Of a stretch of 64,000 nt of DNA, positions 7,832 to 15,028 are shown in pieces. Position numbers and translations under genes: made by a program. Origin of the DNA: an uncultured Porphyromonadaceae bacterium (GTDB lineage Bacteria > Bacteroidota > Bacteroidia > Bacteroidales > Muribaculaceae); assembly GCA_947567425.1 (NCBI GenBank), contig CANOLV010000006.1:59238-123237 (forward strand), given 5' to 3'. The first letter of the stretch is position 1, and each line of letters begins with the position of its first letter. The notes beneath the pieces were generated by a model, which was not told the DNA's origin, searched no databases, and saw only the letters and a program-made list of their open reading frames with translations.

Positions 7832-10399
7832 TTGCTTAATTTGAGAGAAATACTATATTGTGCCATTTGGCGCAGGCTGTTGCTTTCGGTCGCATTTATG
7901 CTGGTAATGTTTTCTTCCGGTGCACAAGTCCCCGGTATAAAAGGCATAGTGCTGGACTCCGTCACCCGTCAGCCGGTGCCATACGCGGCTTTGTTGGTGC
8001 CGTCGACAGGAGCGGGGACTTTAACCGACGATAAGGGTGAATTCTTTATCCGCTGTTCATCGCGTCCTGACAGTGTGCGCGTGTCGGTGATGGGCTATAG
8101 CACAAAGATGATGTCGCTGGCCGGTTTGAATGCAGGCGATCTGAGGGTTGAGATTGTGCCCACGGGCGTGCGTCTTGACGAGATTGTGGTTCGTCCGAAA
8201 AAGGAGAAGTACAGTAAGAAAAATAATCCTGCGGTGGCGTTTCTGGAAAGGATCCGTGCCGCCCGCGGCATTACCGATCCGCGCCGCAATGACTATTTCA
8301 ATTTTGACAAATATGAACGAATGTCGATGGCTATAAACGACTTCAAGCCGTCGGAGGGTTCATGGATAGACAAAAAGTTTGACTTTTTGAAGGATTATGT
8401 AGATGTGTCGGAAATCTCGGGTAAGCCGATCCTAAATATCTCGGTACGCGAGAAAAGCTCTACGGTCAACTATCGGCGCAGTCCGCATTCGGAGCATGAG
8501 CATGTCACGGGTATGCGGCAGGAGGGAATCGATGATGTGGCCAACAATCAAGAGGGCATACGCCAGGCCATGGAGGATGTGTTCAGGGAGATCGATATAT
8601 ATGACAATGACATAACTCTTCTGCAGAACCGTTTCGTAAGTCCGCTTTCGCGGATAGCCTCGGATTTCTATAAATTCTACCTGACTGACACTCTCGTTGT
8701 GGAGAGCGACACATGCATAGTGTTGAGTTTTGTGCCTCATACACCGCAGACTTGGGGTTTTATCGGAAAACTGTATGTGCCTAAAAACGACAGCACGATG
8801 TTTGTAAAACGTGTTGACCTCCATCTGCCTCATACGATTAATGTGAATTTTATCGACGGGATGACAGTTTCGCAGACTTTTGAAAAGGCTGCTGACGGTT
8901 CCCGGCTCAAGACCAAGGACGACATGATATTTGAACTGTCGATACTTCCCGGTGCTCCAAAGATGTATGTGCGAAGAAACACGGCCTATGAAAATTTTAA
9001 TTTTGACAAGCCGGCCGACGCATCGGTGTTTGACCATGCCGAATATCAGGTCGTGACCGATGCCGCTTATGAGCGCCCCGACACATTCTGGACTGAGCGG
9101 AGGATAGTGCCGATGGACAGCGGGGAGAAAGGAGTGGGGGAGATGGTGGCCAAGCTTCGACGGCAACCGGTGTATTACTGGGCTGAGAAGGGGTTGAGGG
9201 TGCTCGTGAGCGGTTATGTGCATACGGGCAATCCGAGCAAGTTTGACTACGGACCTGTAAATACGAGCGTTTCTTACAACACTGTGGAAGGTGTCCGTTT
9301 ACGTGCCGGCGGCATGACCACGGCCAATCTGTCGAAACGCTGGTTCATGCGTGGTTATGTCGCTTACGGATTCCGCGACGAGAAGGTCAAATACCGGGGT
9401 GAACTTGAGTATTCGTTCCACGACAAGAAGTATCATTCGAGGGAGTTTCCGGTGCATTCGCTACGGTTCACGTCGTTATATGACATTGACCAGCTCGGAC
9501 AACGCTACTCGAATACTAACGCCGACAATGTGTTTCTGTCGTTAAAGCGCATGGAGGATGTCAGAGTGACTTATCAGCGTTACCAGCGGCTGGACTATAT
9601 TCTTGAACTAAGGAATAACTTTTCGATAGAGGCCGGAATTATGTATGAACGTCAGGAGGCTACTAAGTGGATTCCGTTTATCGACGGCCACGGCAGACAT
9701 TTCGGACATTATAACGAGACTTCCCTGGAGCTTAAGCTACGTTATGCACCGGGCGAGAAATTTTACCAGGGCAAGACCAACCGTCTGCCCATCAATCTTG
9801 ATGCGCCTGTGTTTGAGCTGACCCACACGTTTGCTCCGGGAAATGCGTTTGGAAGCAAGTTCACGATTAACCGCACTGAGATCCGCTACCAGCAGCGGTG
9901 GTGGCTGTCGGCATTCGGTTATGTGGATGCCATAGTCAAAGGGGGACATGTGTGGAGTTCGGTTCCGTATATGAATCTGCTTCTTCCAAATGCCAATCTG
10001 TCGTATACTATCCAGCCCGAGAGCTATTCGCTGATGAATCCTCTTGAATTTATCAATGATTCGTATGCTTCGGTGGACCTTACTTATTGGATGAACGGAT
10101 TGATATTCAGCAGGATTCCTCTCCTGAACAGGCTTAAGCTCCGAGAGGTGGTTAATTTCAAGGGGCTATGGGGACATCTTAGCGACAGAAACGATCCTGC
10201 ATGCAATAAATCGCTGTTCGTGTTTCCGTCGGATGTGCATACCAGACGGATGTCAGACACCCCGTATATGGAGCTGAGTGCAGGTATAGACAACATATTC
10301 AGTGTATTGAGGGTGGACTATGTAACAAGATTGACGTACAGGGGTACTCCGGGAGCTCCGGACTGGGGAATCAGGGTGGGGCTTCACTTGGCGTTCTAA
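7832..10399 (+). CDS. DUF5686 outer-membrane protein with CarboxypepD_reg-like domain
   Basis: An 855-residue exported protein. After a basic start comes a hydrophobic signal segment ending near SSGAQ, then a carboxypeptidase regulatory-like beta-sandwich (GIVLDSVTRQPVPYA, residues about 37-110) as found at the N-terminus of TonB-dependent proteins. The rest matches the DUF5686 pattern: a soluble middle part and a C-terminal half with alternating aromatic strands typical of an outer-membrane beta-barrel, ending in F (GLHLAF). The function of the family is unknown. The start is a TTG at 7832, supported by the promoter just upstream and by keeping the positive charges before the signal peptide; a TTG at 7841 is an alternative. 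It appears to be transcribed alone. Confidence 0.82.
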   Translation: MLNLREILYCAIWRRLLLSVAFMLVMFSSGAQVPGIKGIVLDSVTRQPVPYAALLVPSTGAGTLTDDKGEFFIRCSSRPDSVRVSVMGYSTKMMSLAGLNAGDLRVEIVPTGVRLDEIVVRPKKEKYSKKNNPAVAFLERIRAARGITDPRRNDYFNFDKYERMSMAINDFKPSEGSWIDKKFDFLKDYVDVSEISGKPILNISVREKSSTVNYRRSPHSEHEHVTGMRQEGIDDVANNQEGIRQAMEDVFREIDIYDNDITLLQNRFVSPLSRIASDFYKFYLTDTLVVESDTCIVLSFVPHTPQTWGFIGKLYVPKNDSTMFVKRVDLHLPHTINVNFIDGMTVSQTFEKAADGSRLKTKDDMIFELSILPGAPKMYVRRNTAYENFNFDKPADASVFDHAEYQVVTDAAYERPDTFWTERRIVPMDSGEKGVGEMVAKLRRQPVYYWAEKGLRVLVSGYVHTGNPSKFDYGPVNTSVSYNTVEGVRLRAGGMTTANLSKRWFMRGYVAYGFRDEKVKYRGELEYSFHDKKYHSREFPVHSLRFTSLYDIDQLGQRYSNTNADNVFLSLKRMEDVRVTYQRYQRLDYILELRNNFSIEAGIMYERQEATKWIPFIDGHGRHFGHYNETSLELKLRYAPGEKFYQGKTNRLPINLDAPVFELTHTFAPGNAFGSKFTINRTEIRYQQRWWLSAFGYVDAIVKGGHVWSSVPYMNLLLPNANLSYTIQPESYSLMNPLEFINDSYASVDLTYWMNGLIFSRIPLLNRLKLREVVNFKGLWGHLSDRNDPACNKSLFVFPSDVHTRRMSDTPYMELSAGIDNIFSVLRVDYVTRLTYRGTPGAPDWGIRVGLHLAF

Positions 10400-10464
10400 A
10401 ACTCTTTAAAACACTTGTTTTTGTGTGATTTCCATGCGTGGCAGTTACAAATGAGTTAAGATAT

Positions 10465-10496
10465 TTTGTTTATGTTGGAAAATAATTGTAAGTTTG
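10465..10496 (+). promoter_or_regulatory. Promoter of the TM2-domain gene
   Basis: TTTG at 10465-10468 and TAAGTTTG at 10489-10496 with a 20-base spacer, a very good Bacteroidetes promoter. The TTG at 10494 that opens the longest frame is part of the -7 element. Confidence 0.75.
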
Positions 10497-10532
10497 CGAA
10501 ACCAATCATTAAAAAACCTAATATTAGATAAT

Positions 10533-10862
10533 ATGAACAACGGAAATTATTACGACAACGGCAACAACAATTATCCTCCTCAACCTCCAGTGAACAACGG
10601 CGGCGACATCTTTACGCCCGGACCTTCTGGAAAAAGCCGTGGTGTGGCAGGTCTGCTTGCAATATTTTTAGGCAGTTTCGGCATTCAGTATTTCTACCTT
10701 GGCAAGAATACCGCAGGAGTGATTACGCTGATTGTGACATTGTGTCTGTGCGGTATACCGAGCATATTGTGGTTGATTCAGGGTATTTTGATGCTGTGTA
10801 TGAATCAGCAGGACTTTGAGCGCAAGTATGTGTACTCGACCTCGACTTTCCCTCTGTTTTAA
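10533..10862 (+). CDS. TM2 domain-containing membrane protein
   Basis: A 109-residue protein with an Asn/Pro/Tyr-rich hydrophilic N-terminus (residues 1-33) followed by a TM2 domain: a first helix beginning GVAGLLAIFLGSFGIQYFYLG and a second one in VITLIVTLCLCG, with the short polar turn that defines the family. TM2 proteins sit in the inner membrane; their bacterial role is not established. The ATG at 10533 is chosen because the upstream TTG at 10494 lies in the promoter. A strong terminator follows, so the gene is a single transcription unit. Confidence 0.88.
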   Translation: MNNGNYYDNGNNNYPPQPPVNNGGDIFTPGPSGKSRGVAGLLAIFLGSFGIQYFYLGKNTAGVITLIVTLCLCGIPSILWLIQGILMLCMNQQDFERKYVYSTSTFPLF

Positions 10863-10883
10863 GTAATATAATAAGGTATATGT

Positions 10884-10919
10884 CGGACTTTGCCGTTAAC
10901 GGCAAAGTCCGCTTTTTTG
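10884..10919 (+). terminator. Rho-independent terminator after the TM2 gene
   Basis: CGGACTTTGCCGTTAACGGC begins a near-perfect hairpin (10884-10911) whose arms read CGGACTTTGCCGT and its complement with no unpaired loop beyond TTAA, followed by CTTTTTTG. Confidence 0.9.
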
Positions 10920-10922
10920 TTT

Positions 10923-10966
10923 AGAGCCTGTCCCATAGTATATTTTAACGCTATGGGACAGGCTCT
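10923..10966. repeat. 16-bp perfect inverted repeat overlapping the umuC stop
   Basis: AGAGCCTGTCCCATAG (10923-10938) is the exact reverse complement of CTATGGGACAGGCTCT (10951-10966), with a 12-base AT-rich loop. It lies 4 bases after the terminator of the TM2 gene and its distal arm touches the TAA stop of umuC. It probably ends umuDC transcription or protects the mRNA 3' end, but on neither strand is it followed by a clean T run. Confidence 0.75.
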
Positions 10967-12234
10967 TATACGTGGATGGTGATTATGTCGGACAGACGGG
11001 TGGTGTAGAGCGGCGACGTAAGACTGCGCCGGACGAGCGGAGCCACTCCGCATCCCTGCGAAGCGAGGTGCAATATGTCGCCGGAAAGTGTGTATGAGTT
11101 TATGGAGTCGATGGCCTGCATGAGCCTGCGTCGTCTGTCGCGTGATTCCGGGTCGGAGAATAGTCCGTGCTGCAGTCCCTCGCGGGGTGTCATGCGGGTC
11201 ACTGTCAGTCCGGCTTTTTTGAATCTGTAGCCGTGGCGGTATATCCTGCGTAAAGATTCTACGGCGGCTTCCGTGATGGCTATGGTGTCGTTGGTGCCTT
11301 CCGGAAATGAGGTCTGCGAGCTGTCGAATATCTGAGGCTGGTCGGCGTGGAATCTGTTTGTGGCGAGATATACGGAAATTTCCAGAGCATACATGTCGTC
11401 GCGTCTCAGCTTTTTGGCTATCGAGGCTGCAAATTCGCTTATGGCTTCAGATAGTTTCGTGAAATCAGATATGTCGGAAGCGAACGACCGAGAAGAAGTC
11501 ATGGACTTTTGTCCGTGGTGGTCGGTCTCATACGGTATGCAGGGTTGTCCGTTAAGTTCTCGCCATGTGCGCTGAACGGCAATGTTGAACATGTCGCGTA
11601 TGCGTTCGTAGGGCATATCGGCAAATGCCAGCGCCGAGTGTATTCCGCTGCGGTGGAGCTTTTCGGCTATTCTACGTCCGATGCCCCATACATCCTCTAC
11701 CTGTATCAGGCTAAGAGCTTTCCTTGCTTTCTCCGGGGTGTCAATTACGGCCACTCCCTTGTATGCGGGATAGCGTTTGGCGAAGTGGCTTGCAAGCTTG
11801 CCGAGCGTCTTGGTCGGCGCGATTCCCATTGAGGCGGGAATTCCGACGTGGCGCAGGACTGTGTGCAGGACGTGGTGTCCGAATTCCGCCGGGTCGGGTA
11901 TGGCGGATTCGTCGACAGAGATAAATGCATCGTCAATGGAGTATATTTCAATGTTGTCGGTCAGCGAACGCAGAGTCGACATGACTCTTGCCGACATGTC
12001 GCCATAAAGCCGATGGTTGCAGGAGAAACAGACCACGCCATTGGCCTCGGCCATCTCCTTGAATTTAAAGAACGGCTGCCCGCGTTTGAGTCCGAGCTTT
12101 TTGGCCTCTGCCGACAACGAAGATATGCATCCGTCGTTGTTGGTCAGCACCACTACCGGTTTGCCTTCAAGGTCTGGACGGAACACTCTTTCGCATGACA
12201 CGAAAAATGAATTGCAGTCGATGTGCCCTATCAT
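10966..12234 (-). CDS. umuC: Translesion DNA polymerase V subunit UmuC
   Basis: A 422-residue Y-family polymerase, the same length as E. coli UmuC, which copies past DNA lesions once UmuD is processed. The palm begins with IDCNSFFVSCERVF (metal-binding D6), then PVVVLTNNDGC, the second carboxylate motif YSIDDAF at residues 98-104, a helix-hairpin-helix (VEDVWGIGRRIAEKLH) and a little-finger domain containing KSMTSSRSF. At residue 102 there is Asp where family members normally have Glu. The frame is open to 12288, but the ATG at 12234 overlaps the umuD stop (ATGA) and gives the expected N-terminus. The umuD-umuC order and coupling are the usual ones; regulation by DNA damage is expected from the family, not shown. 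Confidence 0.95.
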   Translation of the reverse strand: MIGHIDCNSFFVSCERVFRPDLEGKPVVVLTNNDGCISSLSAEAKKLGLKRGQPFFKFKEMAEANGVVCFSCNHRLYGDMSARVMSTLRSLTDNIEIYSIDDAFISVDESAIPDPAEFGHHVLHTVLRHVGIPASMGIAPTKTLGKLASHFAKRYPAYKGVAVIDTPEKARKALSLIQVEDVWGIGRRIAEKLHRSGIHSALAFADMPYERIRDMFNIAVQRTWRELNGQPCIPYETDHHGQKSMTSSRSFASDISDFTKLSEAISEFAASIAKKLRRDDMYALEISVYLATNRFHADQPQIFDSSQTSFPEGTNDTIAITEAAVESLRRIYRHGYRFKKAGLTVTRMTPREGLQHGLFSDPESRDRRRRLMQAIDSINSYTLSGDILHLASQGCGVAPLVRRSLTSPLYTTRLSDIITIHV

Positions 12235-12689
12235 GGTCTTCGCCGTAGTCGCCGGTTGGCTTTTATGGTATGGGTCACTATGCCCCATATCCGGAATTCG
12301 TTGTCGGGAGTGATCTCTATGGGCTTGAACTCCTTGTTTGACGGCATGAGGAATATTCTTCCTTTTTGGACTTTGATTCGTTTGAGCGTAAAATCCCCGT
12401 CAATGCAGCATACGGCGAGGTCGCCTTCTTCCGGTTCGAGCGATCTGTCCACGATTACTATGTCGCCTTCGTCGATGCCTTCCTCGATCATGGACAAACC
12501 TTCGACTTTGGCTAAAAAAGTGGCCGCAGGATGCCGGATAAGGGCCTTGTTCAGGTCGATGCGCTCGTTGACATATTCCTGTCCGGGAGAGGGGAAGCCT
12601 GCTCTGACACCTCCGTCGGCATACGGCAACGACAGTTCTGTCGAGTCGTCGGAACTGTAGAGCGCAAGTCTTAAGTCTTTTGTTTCCAT
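12231..12689 (-). CDS. umuD: UmuD-like S24 peptidase, translesion polymerase subunit
   Basis: A 152-residue LexA/UmuD-type serine peptidase that cleaves itself when RecA filaments form and then joins UmuC. The scissile bond should be A30-G31 in VRAGFPSPG, the nucleophile S66 in EGLSMIEEG and the general base K103 in DFTLKRIK, all at the spacing of E. coli UmuD. There is no DNA-binding domain, so it is not LexA. It has an N-terminal arm of about 30 residues before the cut site. The ATG at 12687-12689 (METKDLR) is chosen over an upstream ATG at 12710, because a -7 element lies at 12698-12705. Confidence 0.92.
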   Translation of the reverse strand: METKDLRLALYSSDDSTELSLPYADGGVRAGFPSPGQEYVNERIDLNKALIRHPAATFLAKVEGLSMIEEGIDEGDIVIVDRSLEPEEGDLAVCCIDGDFTLKRIKVQKGRIFLMPSNKEFKPIEITPDNEFRIWGIVTHTIKANRRLRRRP

Positions 12690-12697
12690 AGATAATG

Positions 12698-12705
12698 CAA
12701 AGATA
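12698..12705 (-). promoter_or_regulatory. -7 element of umuDC with nearby palindrome
   Basis: The minus strand reads TATCTTTG here, matching TAnnTTTG, 9 bases before the umuD start. Just upstream, AAGAT-TT-ATCTT at 12713-12724 is an inverted repeat inside the expected spacer region and could be an operator; no known LexA box of this group was recognised. Confidence 0.55.
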
Positions 12706-12782
12706 GCCAATAAAGATTTATCTTCAGCCGGTAGATTCGCTTTTTTATCGACGGCGGAGAAATATATTTAACGGGCTAAAGT

Positions 12783-12813
12783 TTTGTTTTTAAATGAAAA
12801 TTGTATACTTTTG
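12783..12813 (+). promoter_or_regulatory. Promoter of the HAD-IIA gene
   Basis: TTTG at 12783-12786, a 19-base spacer and TACTTTTG at 12806-12813. The 18 bases from 12806 to 12823 are identical to 14893-14910 in the glpA promoter. Confidence 0.8.
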
Positions 12814-12848
12814 TTGCGAAACTAAATATAATATACCGAATTTCAATT

Positions 12849-13718
12849 ATGGCAACTTTAGAAAAGTATATGTCGCCTATGAGCGACGAGAAGCTTATGG
12901 AAGCATGTTCCAGAATAAAGCATGTGGCGCTTGACATGGATGGAACCATCTATCTCGGGTCGAAATTGTTTGGATTTACCAAGGATTTCCTTAAGTCGCT
13001 TGAGGACAACGGAATTGGGTATTCGTTTCTGACCAACAATCCGACCAAGAGCATTGCCGACTATCTGAAAAAGCTTGAAGGTCTGGGTATTGAGGCTGAT
13101 AAGGAGCGTATGTATACCACCGCCGTGGCTACTATTGAGTATCTGAAAGCTACTATGCCGGAGGTGCGTCGGGTCTATGCGGTGGGGACTCCGAGCATGT
13201 TGAAGGAGTTTGAAGAGGCCGGATTTGAATTGACGTCGGCTGACGCTTCCGATATGCCCCAGGCCCTTGTCGTGGCCTTTGACACTACGCTCGTCTATGA
13301 GAAATTGTGCCATGCCTCATGGCTTGCATCGCAGGGCTTGCCTTATATAGCCACTAACCCTGACCGCGTGTGTCCGACCGACCAACCTACGGTGCTTGTC
13401 GACTGCGGTTCGCTGTGCGAGTGCATTTACCATGCCACAGGACGCAGGCCGGATATAGTCATAGGTAAGCCGAATCCCGACATGCTTACAGGAATCCGTC
13501 GCCGTTATGGCCTTGAAGCTAATGAGATAGCGATGTGCGGCGACCGTATCTACACTGATGTGGCGATGGCCAACAACGCCGGTGCTCTGGGAGTGCTTGT
13601 ACTGTCGGGCGAGACCACGCTTGATACTGCCGTTAATTCGGATCCCCAACCTCCGGTGACGGTGCCTTCGGTGGCTGAATTCGGGGAGTTGCTTATAAAA
13701 TCGCGCAAAAAAGCCTGA
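12849..13718 (+). CDS. HAD-IIA family phosphatase (NagD/PGP-like)
   Basis: A 289-residue HAD hydrolase of subclass IIA. Motif I is LDMDGTIYLG (nucleophile and acid Asp) near residue 31, motif II is FLTNNPTKS near 62, the lysine motif is GKPNPDML near 210 and motif IV is MCGDRIYTDVAMANNAG near 229. The C2B-type cap lies between motifs II and III. Relatives dephosphorylate small phosphoesters such as phosphoglycolate, glycerol phosphate or UMP; the substrate here is not visible. The long frame from a TTG at 12801 runs through the promoter, so the ATG at 12849 is the start. It is 10 bases upstream of the secreted propeller-like gene. Its promoter nearly duplicates the glpA one, which hints that the two units may be controlled alike. 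Confidence 0.9.
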   Translation: MATLEKYMSPMSDEKLMEACSRIKHVALDMDGTIYLGSKLFGFTKDFLKSLEDNGIGYSFLTNNPTKSIADYLKKLEGLGIEADKERMYTTAVATIEYLKATMPEVRRVYAVGTPSMLKEFEEAGFELTSADASDMPQALVVAFDTTLVYEKLCHASWLASQGLPYIATNPDRVCPTDQPTVLVDCGSLCECIYHATGRRPDIVIGKPNPDMLTGIRRRYGLEANEIAMCGDRIYTDVAMANNAGALGVLVLSGETTLDTAVNSDPQPPVTVPSVAEFGELLIKSRKKA

Positions 13719-13728
13719 TTACGCAGTG

Positions 13729-14697
13729 ATGTACAGAATACTGATTGTCGCGTCGTTCCTGATGTCGGCGTTTTGCTCCGTGGGCCAGAGTCTCGGCTCG
13801 GAATACCGTCTGAAGAGGGTGATCCCTGTTGAGGGCAGGCAGGGAATAGCCATTGACAGTACATATTATTATGTGTCGGACACCAAGGCACTTTATAAAT
13901 ATGACAAGACGGGTAAACTTGTCGATAAGAACGACGCGCCGTTCAGGCGTCCCGACATAGCCAATCACTTCGGCGACATAGATGTGTGGAACGGAGAGAT
14001 CTATTGCGGCATAGAGAAGTTTGAGTACGGACGCGGGTATAATATCGCCGTCTCGATCTACGACGCTTCCACACTTCAGTGGAAACGTGATTTGCCTTGG
14101 GTTCCGGAGTCGGGTCAGGTGGAGGTATCGGGACTTGCCGTGGACCGTGACAGGAACATGGTGTGGATGTCTGATTGGGTCGACAGCCGTTACGTCTACG
14201 GCTATGACCTTGGAACCGGCGAGTACTACACGAAACTCCAGTGCGCGCCTACGCCTTATTGGTGCCAGGGCATCTTCATAGCCGACGGAAAGATGATCTT
14301 CTCTGCCGACGACGGAGACGCGGGCTACCTGCTGCCTGACAATCTGTATGTGGCCGATATAGCCGATGTGCCGTTCACAGGACTTGTCGACGGCCGCGAG
14401 GTAGTCAAGGATACGCCGTTCAGCGTCAAGCTCGACGATTCGGGCCGGCCGGTTATGCGCGAGGGTAAAGTGGCCGGCGGAGCTTCTGCGGCGAGGGTGA
14501 GGCATCTGAGAGAGATGAACGACTTTATACGTGCCGGCGAAATCGAGGGCCTGTCGATAGATCCGGTGACCGATGATCTGGTGGTGCTTAACAATCGCGG
14601 TACGCGCATAGTGCTCGGTATGTCGGAAGGGCCGTTGACCGACGAGGGCTATACTGGCGAGGTCCATGAACTCTATATATATGAGAAGGTGAAATAG
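13729..14697 (+). CDS. Secreted propeller-like protein of unknown function
   Basis: A 322-residue protein with a cleavable signal peptide (MYRILIVASFLMSAF, ending near SVGQS). The mature part shows repeated units with short beta strands and aspartates: GIAIDSTYYYVSD, GDIDVWNGEIYCG, GLAVDRDRNMVWMSD, GIFIADGKMIFSAD and GLSIDPVTDDLVVLN. This resembles a six-bladed or similar beta-propeller of the SMP-30/phytase-like/SdiA-regulated type with possible metal sites. I do not recognise a named family. A GTG at 13726 is possible, but the ATG three bases later is preferred. It follows the HAD phosphatase closely and is likely co-transcribed, so a phosphoester-linked role is conceivable but unproven. 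Confidence 0.8.
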   Translation: MYRILIVASFLMSAFCSVGQSLGSEYRLKRVIPVEGRQGIAIDSTYYYVSDTKALYKYDKTGKLVDKNDAPFRRPDIANHFGDIDVWNGEIYCGIEKFEYGRGYNIAVSIYDASTLQWKRDLPWVPESGQVEVSGLAVDRDRNMVWMSDWVDSRYVYGYDLGTGEYYTKLQCAPTPYWCQGIFIADGKMIFSADDGDAGYLLPDNLYVADIADVPFTGLVDGREVVKDTPFSVKLDDSGRPVMREGKVAGGASAARVRHLREMNDFIRAGEIEGLSIDPVTDDLVVLNNRGTRIVLGMSEGPLTDEGYTGEVHELYIYEKVK

Positions 14698-15028
14698 CCG
14701 ATGGTTTTGGGTTGCGAATCGAAAGTGTGCTGTGATGCAATGAAACGGACGAGGTGCGAAGTTGCTGTTGCTTTTGATGTTTCGTTTAATAAATTTAGCT
14801 AAAAATATGCTTCCGGCCTGTCTTAAAACAAAATTTTAAGGGGTAAATGCCAAAAAAACCGTAAAAAGTTTTGTTGCAATTGTAAAAATGGCTACTTTTG
14901 TTGCGAAACTTGACTGTCGATTTTATTTTTCAGGATATTTCACTGTGAACCAATTGACGGTCATGCGTATTATATTAATATGTGAATTTACATACTAAAC
15001 CCAAATATAAATACTTACCATACCAACC
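14698..15028. other. Intergenic region upstream of glpA
   Basis: About 330 bases without a gene. The first 170 bases hold nothing recognised. The rest carries the glpA promoter at 14870-14900 and a leader of roughly 120 bases. A near-palindrome TTGCAATTGTAA at 14874-14885 lies in the promoter spacer and could be an operator for a glycerol-phosphate regulator; this is a guess. Confidence 0.6.
14870..14900 (+). promoter_or_regulatory. Promoter of the glpABC-glpT operon
   Basis: TTTG at 14870-14873, a 19-base spacer and TACTTTTG at 14893-14900. Both elements match the Bacteroidetes consensus, and the segment TACTTTTGTTGCGAAACT recurs at the HAD-IIA promoter. Confidence 0.8.

Noticed and set aside
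8432-9223. 263-codon minus-strand frame inside the DUF5686 gene
   Set aside because: Histidine-rich antisense translation without motifs.
10494-10532. TTG start for the TM2 gene at 10494
   Set aside because: It lies within TAAGTTTG, the -7 element, so it is not transcribed as a codon.
10923-10966. Inverted repeat as a remnant of an insertion sequence
   Set aside because: No transposase fragment or target duplication is nearby, and the stem ends exactly at the umuC stop, which fits a transcript-end structure.
13693-14667. 324-codon open frame on the minus strand opposite the propeller-like gene
   Set aside because: It has no signal peptide, domain motif or promoter and reads as the complement of a gene with a clear signal peptide and repeated blades; the frame is open only because of the codon bias of the plus-strand gene.
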